DNA from: Micavibrio sp. UBA6212
GTDB lineage: Bacteria; Pseudomonadota; Alphaproteobacteria; Micavibrionales; Micavibrionaceae
Direction of reading: 5' to 3'
Assembly (NCBI GenBank): GCA_002421905.1
Contig: DISK01000001.1
Location: forward strand, 186,001 to 250,000
Length of the DNA stretch: 64,000 nucleotides
Below, piece after piece: positions 33,839-43,486 of this stretch. Numbering within the stretch: position 1 is the stretch's first letter; every line of letters begins with the position of its first letter. Made by a program: the position numbers and the translations under genes. Below the pieces are notes generated by a model. The model had not been told where the DNA came from. It searched no databases and saw only the letters and a program-made list of their open reading frames with translations.

Positions 33839-36247
33839 ATGCTGAATACAGGGAACCAACTTGCTGATGATTATCTGAGAGGAGAGTTTAGATTCTCTCC
33901 CGAGATCGCTTCTCATATTTCCGAAGACAGATTTCATGCCCTGCGCCACCAATTTTCCCAAAAATATGATCGTTTCTATCATCCGTATTTTAAGGAAAAG
34001 GGCGATAAGGTAGCGGCGAATAAGGCTTTAATCCGGATTGCTTTTTCATTGTTTCTTGAAACCTACGGGCATTTGCCGTTGGCATATAAAAACTGCGCGA
34101 TTTCCAGTGGTACAAGATCCCATCTTGATGCAGTCGTGCGGAACTATCACACAACAGACAGGCTTTCACGCGTAGTCGGTGGTGATTGGCACGGGCGGAC
34201 AATTAAAGACAACAGTCAACGTAGTCTTGAACGGATTGCCTTGATTAAAGATTTAATGAACGAGTTCTTCTTTGTCGCGCCGACAATGTTCGAAGGAAGC
34301 ACCCGCGCATTTGCAAGTGGATTTGGACGTCAGTTGACGGCCCTTCCATTTCAGGCCGAAGAATATATGGCGTTTTGGAACATGGTGATTGATCAGTGTG
34401 AAGGATTTGTACTGGATGATGTCCGCATTGACATGCCGTCAATTGAACGTGTCGAGCGTGAAATCATTTTGGCCAAAGCCTATTCCTCACAAACACGCGA
34501 ACAGGATCGTTTAAGAACATCAGATTGGGTGAATTCGAGAAATTCAACCTATGAAATGGGACGTGGGAATTATATCCGCTTTGGTCTTCACCCGCTGCGG
34601 CCTGATGTCCAAATGGATATGCGAATCTATGACGAGTCCACGCATAGCCTTTATAAAGCGCCATTGATTGATACGTTTAAGCCTTTAGTTCAAGCCGCTG
34701 TCCGATGGGGAACTCAAGGGATCTGGATTGACTCGGTTATTGAAGAGGCCGCAGCCCATATTGATCTGCACCGGATGAGGACTGACGAAGTTTATAATAG
34801 ACGTCAGGCAGCGCCATTGTTGCTGGAAGGGTTGGATACGGTCATTGCAAAACCCACGCAAAAAGAATGTCGTGAGATGGATCGGATTATCGATACATTC
34901 GAGCCAATTATGCTTGAGTATTTTGCCCATCTGGTTAAGCCTGAAGGATTGCCGGAGGAGTATGCCAAAGCCAAAGAAAAGCATCCGGTTAAGGCGCATA
35001 TGAAGGGCGCAGACTCCGTGAAGTGGCAAAGGGAGAATATCCCGATGCAAAAAATGCTCGATTTGTGGGAATTGGCAATGCCTGATGAGGTTAATCCGAA
35101 AAAAGCATGTAAGGTCAAGCCCGTGACACACGGGGTTTATATCCCTCCACGCCGTTTGCATGATTTTGAAAACCAGCCATTTGCAAAGCAAGATGGAGAA
35201 ATTTGGCCGGATCGTCCATTTGATAAGCTTGACCCGATGTTCCAGCAATTGGCAAAGGCCCATATCGGAGTGTTGGAAATTGTAGCCCAGAATAATGATG
35301 CACCTGAATTTAATGGTTTGATATGTGATCTGAAGCGCGGGGATGCAGCTTTGGATATCGCTGCCCAGAATGGTGTTTTTGATTTGGCTCATTTGCCTGG
35401 GGCTTTGGGAAATAAATTTTCCGAACAGGTGCGGCAGGTAAATCTTGAACAGGTAATACAAGATCTGGAGGATGCTCGCCAGTCTAAAATTGGCAAGAAG
35501 ATTAAGAAGGTGCCGGCATTCGGAACGCCAATTATTGCCAACATCAATAGTATTATCAATGCGGAGCGGAAACATTTCAATGGCTCGGGGTCGCTATCTG
35601 TGCCGCCAGAATATCGTCTGGCGATGATGATGGAAATGCTCAAACGCAATTTAACGGCATTAAGGTTTAGTAAAAACTGGGAAGCATCAGAAGATGAGTG
35701 TCGGTTGATGATGCTGGCGACCAAGATTGAGTTTGGTGAGATTAAACGCCCTGCGGGGAATAATACCGAGATTAAAATTTTAGACAAAAATTGGGAGTAT
35801 ATCCCATTTGCTGAACGCATCGAGCGCATTGACACATATTTGTCCCGTTTGAAAAAAGATCCGGAGATCAAGCGGGCTGCTGAAACACGGGATCCGTCAG
35901 TCTTGGAAGGATATGGGATTCGCCATATCAGTCAGACCTTGGCGCGATTGATCGAGATTTATGACTGCATGAATGACGAGCAGTATAATGGTTGCCGTTT
36001 TGAAAAACGGCGTATTGAAAACCTGCGTGAATTTTCAACAGAGATGGAAAATATTGCGCAGATCCGTCGCACCGCTTTGCAGGAGTTACAAAGTGAATGG
36101 TGCTGGCTTTGGGCTGAAGAAGATTTCAGCGATTTAAGGCAGGAATATAAAGATGCATGGATACGTGTTCATGGGCGACAAGCCCAGCATGTGGGAATTG
36201 ATGAACATTTTGATAAAGGAGTTAGGAGTAGATACGGCCCCCAATAA
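33839..36247 (+). CDS. Large protein of unknown function, 802 aa, first gene of nuclease-type operon
   Basis: I recognise no domain. The protein is soluble, mixed helical and charged, without signal peptide or membrane segments. The N-terminal 190 residues are helix-rich with many aromatic residues (DRFYHPYFKEKG). A middle part (about 240-300) reads like beta strands, with RFGLHPLRPDVQMDMRIYDE. The rest is largely helical, with LEQVIQDLEDARQSK and a Lys/Arg-rich segment. Cysteines are few and not in zinc-finger spacing. AGGGA lies upstream of the ATG. The next gene starts 62 bases downstream on the same strand, and the operon continues for five genes, so a shared function with two nucleases is likely. 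Confidence 0.8.
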   Translation: MLNTGNQLADDYLRGEFRFSPEIASHISEDRFHALRHQFSQKYDRFYHPYFKEKGDKVAANKALIRIAFSLFLETYGHLPLAYKNCAISSGTRSHLDAVVRNYHTTDRLSRVVGGDWHGRTIKDNSQRSLERIALIKDLMNEFFFVAPTMFEGSTRAFASGFGRQLTALPFQAEEYMAFWNMVIDQCEGFVLDDVRIDMPSIERVEREIILAKAYSSQTREQDRLRTSDWVNSRNSTYEMGRGNYIRFGLHPLRPDVQMDMRIYDESTHSLYKAPLIDTFKPLVQAAVRWGTQGIWIDSVIEEAAAHIDLHRMRTDEVYNRRQAAPLLLEGLDTVIAKPTQKECREMDRIIDTFEPIMLEYFAHLVKPEGLPEEYAKAKEKHPVKAHMKGADSVKWQRENIPMQKMLDLWELAMPDEVNPKKACKVKPVTHGVYIPPRRLHDFENQPFAKQDGEIWPDRPFDKLDPMFQQLAKAHIGVLEIVAQNNDAPEFNGLICDLKRGDAALDIAAQNGVFDLAHLPGALGNKFSEQVRQVNLEQVIQDLEDARQSKIGKKIKKVPAFGTPIIANINSIINAERKHFNGSGSLSVPPEYRLAMMMEMLKRNLTALRFSKNWEASEDECRLMMLATKIEFGEIKRPAGNNTEIKILDKNWEYIPFAERIERIDTYLSRLKKDPEIKRAAETRDPSVLEGYGIRHISQTLARLIEIYDCMNDEQYNGCRFEKRRIENLREFSTEMENIAQIRRTALQELQSEWCWLWAEEDFSDLRQEYKDAWIRVHGRQAQHVGIDEHFDKGVRSRYGPQ

Positions 36248-36309
36248 GTTGGGTTGGTTTTTAGATCTGATTTCAAAAAAAATAAAAAGTTGAACAGGGA
36301 GAACTCCGA

Positions 36310-39300
36310 ATGGAGCTTAACAAGCAAGACTTGTTAGAGGATCTTGGACTAGCGCAACAAAATCATAAGCCATATGGCAAAAAAACATTGCACATTGATA
36401 AAGGGGAAATTGATCCCAAGAGTCATGGTGGTGTTGCCATGTTGTCGTTGGGTGATTTTGATGCGGAAGGATTCTTACAGGCGCTCGACGTCAAATATTG
36501 GGCTGTCCATCCTGATGGTCGGTATGAAGTGCAGCATCTATTTCAGATGGAGTTGCAACGGCGTCCTTTTAACCGTGTCAAGATTACATCTCTGACTGTT
36601 CTTGGTCGTGAAATTTCTTTGAGTGACAGTCGTTCTGTTGATACGGTTATCGAGGCAATTCGCCGTATCCACGTCAACTTACGTGATCGGGAACCTGAAT
36701 TGCCAGATGTTGCCGGAATTTTCAAGGACTGCAATATTGAAGATATTGTCGGAGAATCCTTGCCTCTTCCCGGATTTCATTCCAAATCCAGATTGTATTT
36801 TCCGATCTCTCCGAATTTTAATTTTTCGGCAGCTTTTATTGCAAAACCAGAATTGATTTTGCCGCTTGAGGCTGTTCGCCCCTTGATGGGCATTCGAAAA
36901 AATACGATTGATACCGATCATTCTTATGTTGAAACAAACAGGTTGCGCGTGCGCGGCGTACCGAACCCGAAAAACAGACGCAAATTTGAAATGGTTTCGG
37001 AACTCCTCAAACATAAGACTGATACGAATGAACGTCATCTAAAAATATCGCAGCAAGAGCTGGATGTTCCAGTTTCGGGTGCGCGCAGGAAACCGTTATT
37101 AGAGGCCACTTGGTCTGTTATTAAAAGTAAAAACGGGAATGAAGACAGTGTTGCCAAACTGACAGGGTTAAATGTTCGGTCCCAGAACATCATGATGAAG
37201 GGATTTCGAGGCGTTATGGGTATGATCGGAGTTATCAACCGTACCCATGCAGATATGTTGAAGCTGAGAAACTATCCAAGTATGCGAGATTATCTGGCGG
37301 AATTCGGGCATCTTGAGACCATGTCTTCTTCTAGTGCTGCGCCATCTTTTGAAGGGCGGCTGGTTCTGGTGTCTCGTGGCGGGAATAACCTGCGTGAAAT
37401 ATATCCGGGTATTGGTGAAGATATTGGTGGGAATTGCAAAGTTGTCCGCACCGAGTGGATGGATCGTAAAACAAAATCCATTCGCCGCTTGGGCGTTATC
37501 ATGGATTTGGGTGCATATATTATCCGCAAAAAGTCCAAATGGACGGGTGGCGGGCCAGACATTGTAGAGGATCTGGAATATTGCAAGGATATCTTCATTT
37601 CGCACCATCACCTTGATCACCTTGATTTTATCATTCCATATATTAAGCGGGCGATTATCAAGCCTCATCATTGTCTGCACATGACTCCTGAAGTTTTCGA
37701 GATGGCCAAAGACAAGTTGAGCAAGTGGGGGATCAAGCTGGATGACGCACGGATGCCGAAAATAAATTTACTGGAAGGTGCCGGTGTTCTGGATTTGAAA
37801 GATGATGATGGTGTTCTCCGGATGTCGGTGGCTTATGGAGTTGATGCCGTTCCTCATTCGGCAAAGGACACACCTTTTATTGCTTACGGGCGTCATGGCA
37901 AGAAAATTCTTGGGTCTTACATGTATCTTGGGGATATGCGGTATGACGAGGATTGGTTTGCCGATCATGACAGCCCGTTCTGGGACCCTGTTTCATTGAT
38001 GCTGAAACATGACCCGACGCTAAAGGGGCAAGAAGAAAACCTGATTCCGACTTATACCGAACAAGATGGGACGTCGGTCAAGCGGCATGGGCGCGGTGCG
38101 CGTGAAAGTGAAGTTGAAGATAATCTGGTTAACTTGATAAATAATTGTCTATTCGACAAGCATGTTTTGATTTCGATGATTGGAACAAACGATGGTCGGC
38201 GCGAAACCGGATTGCGAATTGCCAACCGAACGCAACGCAAGACAACAGCTTTTGGGGCTGCCGTTGAAAAGATTTTTGCCGTTGCCAATAAGCTTGGAGT
38301 TAATCCGTATCGTTGTCCGCGCCCTGATCCTGATAAATATACGGGGGTTAAAGATTATCTGAAATGGAATGCCGAACAGCTAGATATTCCACCGACTGAG
38401 TTCTCCGGTCGTACATCTGATACGACAAAAGAATGGTTCGAGACACAAAAACCCGGTGGGATTTTGGCGTTCCTGTCCGGATCACAAGGAACAGATATCG
38501 AGCAAGATTCTGTTACATATAAATTATCATTGGGAACCTCCTATTTTGATGCTGATCCAGAAACCTCTCCGACGGCACGTCCTCTCGATATGAAGGATTG
38601 CGCAATCATTGTTTCGCAAAGTGCCATTCCGGGAAATCAAGGGAAACAACGCCAAATGATCGAGCGTTTGGCTAGACGCGGTGCCATTGTCTTTGAGGCT
38701 ATCGGGGATGGATTCCGTGTGCATAATGCCGGTAAACTTGAAAAGAGAATTACCGAGTATCTGGCAACGATCGGTCATACACCAACCCGTGAAGCCAATA
38801 CGATCGCTTTTGAAAATTTTGCAATTCACTCATCCGGTCATGGACGAAACGGTGATTTCCGGTTGTGGTTGCATAAGTTGAAAGCGAAATTTTTTGGTGT
38901 TCACCACACAGATGATATGGAATCGGTTCATGATGCATATGACACGATTTTGGAGGAAGGGAAACTGCATCCGGGTGGAATTTTTGAAAACGCCGAGGAG
39001 GTTGATATTGGAAATGACTTTGTTCGGGCGATTGGTCGATCCCATACCTCGGTTGTTTTGACAGAGGAAATCGCAGAAGAGGGTAAGCATTATAACAAGC
39101 GTTTAAATACCCAACGTGTAATCAATTTTGATAGGTCTCCCCATGATGATCTGGGGCTGAGTGGTAGGTCGGGTGGATTTGCCGAGGTCAGTTTTGGTCA
39201 GGAAGATATTGAAGATATTTATGCTGCCAATGATCCGTCTGTCGGGCAGGATGTTCGTTCGGATAATTGCCACGCCAAGCCCCAACGCCCATTCTTACGT

Positions 39301-39351
39301 CCTGTTGCCTCTGTGCCTGAATGGAAACCTTTGGATATGAAGGTGGCATGA
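36310..39351 (+). CDS. RNase J-like metallo-beta-lactamase/beta-CASP nuclease with long N-terminal extension
   Basis: A predicted zinc-dependent nuclease, 1013 residues. From about 346 it follows the RNase J order. The zinc motif SHHHLDH gives His432, His434, Asp436 and His437. The third and fourth motifs are near His516 (DAVPHSAKDTPFIAY) and Asp542 (YLGDMRYD). The beta-CASP segment has FLSGSQGTDIEQDS (RNase J: TGSQGEP) and IIVSQSAIPGNQGKQ (RNase J: ASPIPGNE). The end has IHSSGHGRNGDFRLWLHK and FFGVHHTDDME, corresponding to the SGHA and VHGE motifs. All metal ligands are kept, so it should be active. The first 345 residues have no counterpart in RNase J. Its stop overlaps the next start (ATGATG). 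Confidence 0.82.
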   Translation: MELNKQDLLEDLGLAQQNHKPYGKKTLHIDKGEIDPKSHGGVAMLSLGDFDAEGFLQALDVKYWAVHPDGRYEVQHLFQMELQRRPFNRVKITSLTVLGREISLSDSRSVDTVIEAIRRIHVNLRDREPELPDVAGIFKDCNIEDIVGESLPLPGFHSKSRLYFPISPNFNFSAAFIAKPELILPLEAVRPLMGIRKNTIDTDHSYVETNRLRVRGVPNPKNRRKFEMVSELLKHKTDTNERHLKISQQELDVPVSGARRKPLLEATWSVIKSKNGNEDSVAKLTGLNVRSQNIMMKGFRGVMGMIGVINRTHADMLKLRNYPSMRDYLAEFGHLETMSSSSAAPSFEGRLVLVSRGGNNLREIYPGIGEDIGGNCKVVRTEWMDRKTKSIRRLGVIMDLGAYIIRKKSKWTGGGPDIVEDLEYCKDIFISHHHLDHLDFIIPYIKRAIIKPHHCLHMTPEVFEMAKDKLSKWGIKLDDARMPKINLLEGAGVLDLKDDDGVLRMSVAYGVDAVPHSAKDTPFIAYGRHGKKILGSYMYLGDMRYDEDWFADHDSPFWDPVSLMLKHDPTLKGQEENLIPTYTEQDGTSVKRHGRGARESEVEDNLVNLINNCLFDKHVLISMIGTNDGRRETGLRIANRTQRKTTAFGAAVEKIFAVANKLGVNPYRCPRPDPDKYTGVKDYLKWNAEQLDIPPTEFSGRTSDTTKEWFETQKPGGILAFLSGSQGTDIEQDSVTYKLSLGTSYFDADPETSPTARPLDMKDCAIIVSQSAIPGNQGKQRQMIERLARRGAIVFEAIGDGFRVHNAGKLEKRITEYLATIGHTPTREANTIAFENFAIHSSGHGRNGDFRLWLHKLKAKFFGVHHTDDMESVHDAYDTILEEGKLHPGGIFENAEEVDIGNDFVRAIGRSHTSVVLTEEIAEEGKHYNKRLNTQRVINFDRSPHDDLGLSGRSGGFAEVSFGQEDIEDIYAANDPSVGQDVRSDNCHAKPQRPFLRPVASVPEWKPLDMKVA

Positions 39352-42300
39352 TGAAACATGATGCAAAACAGGATTATTTGATGAATCGGGATACGGGAAA
39401 AAAATTGGTTGTCCGTAAAGATGAGACTTTGTTTGATCTTCTCGATATGGGGCTTTTGTTTTCAACTGTCTATGACACCGAGACAACCGATCTGGATAAA
39501 CGGTTTGCAGAGATTACCCAGTTTGGCGGGTGTATTACCGATCTTGCGGGAAATATTTTGCACAAGGTTGACTATCGCGCAAAAATATCTCCGCATACTG
39601 TTATTTCCCCCATGGCATGGGTTGTCCAGCGTATGCGTCTTGAGGATCTGCAACGCGGAGATCCAAAGGCAATCTTTATGGGCAAGGTTATGAAATTCTT
39701 TGAATATTCATCATCTCTGGATAAGGCTCCTTATATCGAAAAGTTTCTGGAGGGCTGTCGAGAAGGTGTTTACAAGGATGCAGAAAACAGAAAAGAAAAA
39801 AAATATTATGCTTATCCTGTACAGAATGAAGATGGATCAACTGATTGGGACTTTATCCGTATTCATGAGAATCTAAGAAAATTTTATTTCAAGAACAAGA
39901 GTGGGCAATGGGTTAAGCGAGATATCAAGTCTTTATCTGTTGGCTATAATAATGTGAATGCCGATGATCAGTGGCTTTGGACTGCTGCCCACATGTCTGG
40001 AGCCGAGAATATCTTTATGACCCATTTGGCGCAGATGGGAAAGTTGCGTTTTGATGCATTGCGTGCCGTTGAATCCGCGTTTGTTATTGGCTCTGCGGGC
40101 GAGAATGGCCTAAAGGCAATGGAGAAAGAGAATCCACTGACAGGTGAGAAATACTTGTCATTTAGTCAGGGCAGTATTCTTGAGGTCAATACACGGCATT
40201 CAAGTGAGTTGAGGGATATTGTAGAAGGGATCGTTGATGAGGATGGCGCTCATATTGACTTGTCCCAGTTGCATGGCGCTCTATCTGACTCACTTGCTCT
40301 TCTGGCGCTGGTTCGCTATGTACGCAAGGTTCATCCTAACGTCTTTCGCCAAATGGTAAAAAATTCAGATTGGAAATATGTCGTCAATAAAATGTCAGAA
40401 ATATATGGGGAGTTTGGTAATAATCCGCCTCTGGCATATGTTGATAAATGCTTTCCCGTTGTTGACGGGAAGATGGTATCCCTGATTGGAACTGACCAGT
40501 TCCGAAATGCCCCGAAAGTTGCGGTCGTCTGGAACTTGAATATTGACCCAAGCACTTATACGCACAATGAAAAGAAATCCATTAAAAAAATGACTGCGGT
40601 CGATTGGAAGCAGATATTGATTGATGCTTCGCATAATCCGAATTCACCATTAAAAGTTATTCGCGCGCATAAGTCGCCACGTTTGTTTGATGCAGAGGTC
40701 GGATATCGGGCAGGTTTTAATCTTGATATGAATCGCCAGGAGATACACCGTCGTATCAGCTTTGTTCGGGATGCAAAAATATCCGATGCAGTTATGGAGG
40801 GGTTACGTCTTGCTTTTCCACGATTGCATGGTGTTGATCGTGTAGTTCTGCCGCAGCCGGAGGAGGAGTTGTTTACGTTTTCGACCCTAGAATTGTTTGA
40901 TGCGGCTGCTGGCGAGGATGTACAGGTTCATTTCAGGGTAAAGAACAAAGTTGAGGAGATCGCTCAAAAATCTCGTCAAAATATTATGCAGATCAAATCA
41001 TTATGGATGAAAGCTATACAATTTGATGAAGATATCCTTTTGGGATTTGCAGAAAATCCTGATGCGATGTTGGGTAAGATTGAAGAGCTGAATAAAAAGC
41101 TTGGGAAAAAAGGTGGGGTTCGAATCCCTCAACCTGATGGGCCGGTTACTGATTTTGATAGTGCCATGGCTTACAAAATAAAAATTCTTTACATGGCCCG
41201 CTTTCATTTTTCTCGTGGAGATATTAAGGATATCGGCCACCATTTCTGGTTCGAGGACAAAGACGGGATTCGTTATTCTGATCAGGAAATCATGGGCTGG
41301 CCCATGGATAAAATTGATGACGCCAGAAAGAGCGGAAATTTGATTATTCGTCATGAAGTGGCTAACACAATGCCGTTGGTGCTTGACCGGATGATTGAAT
41401 CATTGGGATACGGTCATATCCTAGGAGAACAAGCCCAGATTCAGCTTAAAGCCTATACAACTTTGCGCCAAAGAGGCATGCCACACCACCATGGACATGA
41501 AGATAGATGGTACACAGTGGGGCGTGGACAGCGAGATTTGTCGAAGCTCAAGAATAATGAGATGACAAGGGAAGATTTGAAGGGAATTGAAAAATATATT
41601 CCTGGAGGATGGGAAGACTTTATTGAGCACCAGCATGATAGCCTGGCAAGTCTTTCTGAATACGAAGAGTATCTCAAAAGCATACAGCCGGAAGAGTTTT
41701 CGCCGGAATTGTTGTACTGGGCCGGTGTTGATCCGGATATCGGATATCCGATCCGCAACCATAATTTTGCGGTTGATCGGGAACGTTCGGTCATTGTGGA
41801 TGTACCGGACAGGTATTTGCAAAGTCCGGTTATTGAACCTGTGACGGGTCGTAATTTGTGGATTTTGCCATGTAGCGAACATTTTAATAAAGCATCGATG
41901 ATCCATGACAAGGATATTTTATTTCGAGCAGAAAAGTCTGGAAGAATATATCATCTTCCGAATGCAAAGATGGTGGATGTTCCAAAATCCGGCGGACTGC
42001 ATGAAGACTTCTACCGTCAGGTTGAGACTGCATATTTGGCGACGGGGCTTTATATACCATCATTCAAAGACCGGATCGCAGTTATCGGTTCGGGCCCATA
42101 CCCGTTATTCGATTTGCGCCAGCCTAATCAAAAAGCACAAAGTCTGAATGTTGAAACACATGTTTTTGAAGGATTGGTTTCACCGGAATTGGCTGGGTAT
42201 AAATACCCTATTTCTGGAGTCATCTTGCGGGATGACCATTTAAGAATTTCCAATGGGGCTATTCGTATTCGGGAACAGGCTGATGGTCAGTCAACCGGAT

Positions 42301-42596
42301 GGGAGTTCGAAACGGAGGTTCTTCAAGCAAAGTATATTACTTTGAAGGATGTGGAAAACTTTACCGAAGAAGAGGTCTTGAGCTTTGGATTTCTGACGCA
42401 TGAACAGGCCATAGATCATTTTAGTGCGCTGTTCTCAAAACAGAAAAAAGACCCGAGAAAATTGGAAAATAAGGCGCTGGCTATCTCTTTTGCAGAGGTT
42501 AATGCCTTTGATGCCGAAAAAGGAATGATGTATTTCAAGCCGGATTCTCAGGTTCAATCCTGTGTGGCTAGGAATTTTGTAAATAACTTATGTTGA
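39348..42596 (+). CDS. Exonuclease I-like DEDDh exonuclease fused to a large uncharacterised C-terminal region
   Basis: The 1082-residue protein starts at the ATG at 39348, overlapping the upstream stop by four bases. Residues about 36-330 resemble the exonuclease domain of ExoI (SbcB). Motif I is YDTETTDL with Asp43 and Glu45, motif II is SVGYNNVNADDQW with Asp206 (ExoI has GYNNxxFDDE), and motif III is HGALSDSLALLAL with His309 and Asp314. All four acidic residues and the histidine are present. A longer than usual insert separates motifs I and II. The remaining 700 residues match nothing I know and do not look like the SH3-like and helical domains of ExoI, being about twice as long. It probably degrades single-stranded DNA or RNA from the 3' end. 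Confidence 0.78.
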   Translation: MMKHDAKQDYLMNRDTGKKLVVRKDETLFDLLDMGLLFSTVYDTETTDLDKRFAEITQFGGCITDLAGNILHKVDYRAKISPHTVISPMAWVVQRMRLEDLQRGDPKAIFMGKVMKFFEYSSSLDKAPYIEKFLEGCREGVYKDAENRKEKKYYAYPVQNEDGSTDWDFIRIHENLRKFYFKNKSGQWVKRDIKSLSVGYNNVNADDQWLWTAAHMSGAENIFMTHLAQMGKLRFDALRAVESAFVIGSAGENGLKAMEKENPLTGEKYLSFSQGSILEVNTRHSSELRDIVEGIVDEDGAHIDLSQLHGALSDSLALLALVRYVRKVHPNVFRQMVKNSDWKYVVNKMSEIYGEFGNNPPLAYVDKCFPVVDGKMVSLIGTDQFRNAPKVAVVWNLNIDPSTYTHNEKKSIKKMTAVDWKQILIDASHNPNSPLKVIRAHKSPRLFDAEVGYRAGFNLDMNRQEIHRRISFVRDAKISDAVMEGLRLAFPRLHGVDRVVLPQPEEELFTFSTLELFDAAAGEDVQVHFRVKNKVEEIAQKSRQNIMQIKSLWMKAIQFDEDILLGFAENPDAMLGKIEELNKKLGKKGGVRIPQPDGPVTDFDSAMAYKIKILYMARFHFSRGDIKDIGHHFWFEDKDGIRYSDQEIMGWPMDKIDDARKSGNLIIRHEVANTMPLVLDRMIESLGYGHILGEQAQIQLKAYTTLRQRGMPHHHGHEDRWYTVGRGQRDLSKLKNNEMTREDLKGIEKYIPGGWEDFIEHQHDSLASLSEYEEYLKSIQPEEFSPELLYWAGVDPDIGYPIRNHNFAVDRERSVIVDVPDRYLQSPVIEPVTGRNLWILPCSEHFNKASMIHDKDILFRAEKSGRIYHLPNAKMVDVPKSGGLHEDFYRQVETAYLATGLYIPSFKDRIAVIGSGPYPLFDLRQPNQKAQSLNVETHVFEGLVSPELAGYKYPISGVILRDDHLRISNGAIRIREQADGQSTGWEFETEVLQAKYITLKDVENFTEEEVLSFGFLTHEQAIDHFSALFSKQKKDPRKLENKALAISFAEVNAFDAEKGMMYFKPDSQVQSCVARNFVNNLC

Positions 42597-42610
42597 GCGT
42601 GGAGAAAATA

Positions 42611-43474
42611 ATGAGTACTCAATCTTTTATTCTTGATGATAAATTGCAAAGGTTGGTTAAGCTTGCAAAAAATCAGAAAGTCCCGAATTTGTCTGACAGT
42701 AGAATGGTTTTGGGGTGTACTGATCTGACATCTTTAACGGGACAGGAAACTGAGCTGTTAATTGAGATGTTATGTACCAAGGCGGCAATACTCCATACAG
42801 GGTCTGTTTGCGTGTTTCCTGAATTTGTAAAATCTTCGTATAATTATCTGCAGGGAACCGGTGTTAATACAGCGACAGTCATTAACTTTCCGGATGGCCA
42901 TCACCGAACGAGACTCAACGAAATCGCAACGCCTGAATCTGTTGAAATTGATGTTAAGCGAGCTATCGAAATGGGAGCAGGTCAAGTTGATATTGTTCTC
43001 GATTATGAACATATGGCTGGCGGACATGCCAAAAAGTTGCTGAAAGCTGCGCGGAAAGCTTGTCCGGAAGATGTAACATTAATGGTGATTGTCGAGAGTG
43101 CATCGTATAAAACGGCGGAAGATCTTCGTGCTGCATGTGGCCTTGCTATTTCTTGCGGGGTTGATTTCCTTAAGACCTCGACGGGAAAACATCCATCGGG
43201 TGGGGCCACACCGGAAGCGGTTGCGGTTATGTTGCAAGCGATTAAAGAGTCTAAACGTGATGTGGGGATTAAAATTACAGGTGGGGTTAAGGATTTACCT
43301 GATTGTCTTCCCTATATGTATATGTTCCGCCATTTTTTTGGTTGGGACAGTATTCGTTTTGACAGGTTCCGCATAGGAGCCAGCGGCATGGTAGATAATA
43401 TCATTCGTAATAAATTGAATTTAGTTCCGGCCAATTCAACTAATGCAAGTGATCCATCAGCAAAAGTTTATTAG
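42611..43474 (+). CDS. deoC: Deoxyribose-phosphate aldolase
   Basis: This splits 2-deoxyribose 5-phosphate to acetaldehyde and glyceraldehyde 3-phosphate, the last step of deoxynucleoside catabolism. The ATG at 42611 (GGAG eight bases upstream) is preferred to one seven codons earlier. 287 residues, E. coli-like class: LGCTDLTSLTG at the start, VDIVLDYEHMAGG, the Schiff-base lysine in VDFLKTSTGKHPSG, and the second lysine in VGIKITGGVKDL. It is fourth in the nuclease-type operon, 14 bases after the exonuclease gene. No other deo genes are present, so its position suggests use of products of DNA breakdown. Confidence 0.93.
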   Translation: MSTQSFILDDKLQRLVKLAKNQKVPNLSDSRMVLGCTDLTSLTGQETELLIEMLCTKAAILHTGSVCVFPEFVKSSYNYLQGTGVNTATVINFPDGHHRTRLNEIATPESVEIDVKRAIEMGAGQVDIVLDYEHMAGGHAKKLLKAARKACPEDVTLMVIVESASYKTAEDLRAACGLAISCGVDFLKTSTGKHPSGGATPEAVAVMLQAIKESKRDVGIKITGGVKDLPDCLPYMYMFRHFFGWDSIRFDRFRIGASGMVDNIIRNKLNLVPANSTNASDPSAKVY

Positions 43475-43486
43475 TGAGGGTTGATT

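Noticed and set aside
34685..35575. Long open frame (296 codons) on the minus strand inside the 802-residue gene
   Set aside because: Its translation is rich in Leu, His and Phe as expected for antisense of this composition; the + strand gene fits the operon and start context.
41113..41130. T-arm-like sequence GGGGTTCGAATCCCT inside the exonuclease gene
   Set aside because: No D arm or anticodon arm around it and it lies in coding sequence; coincidence.
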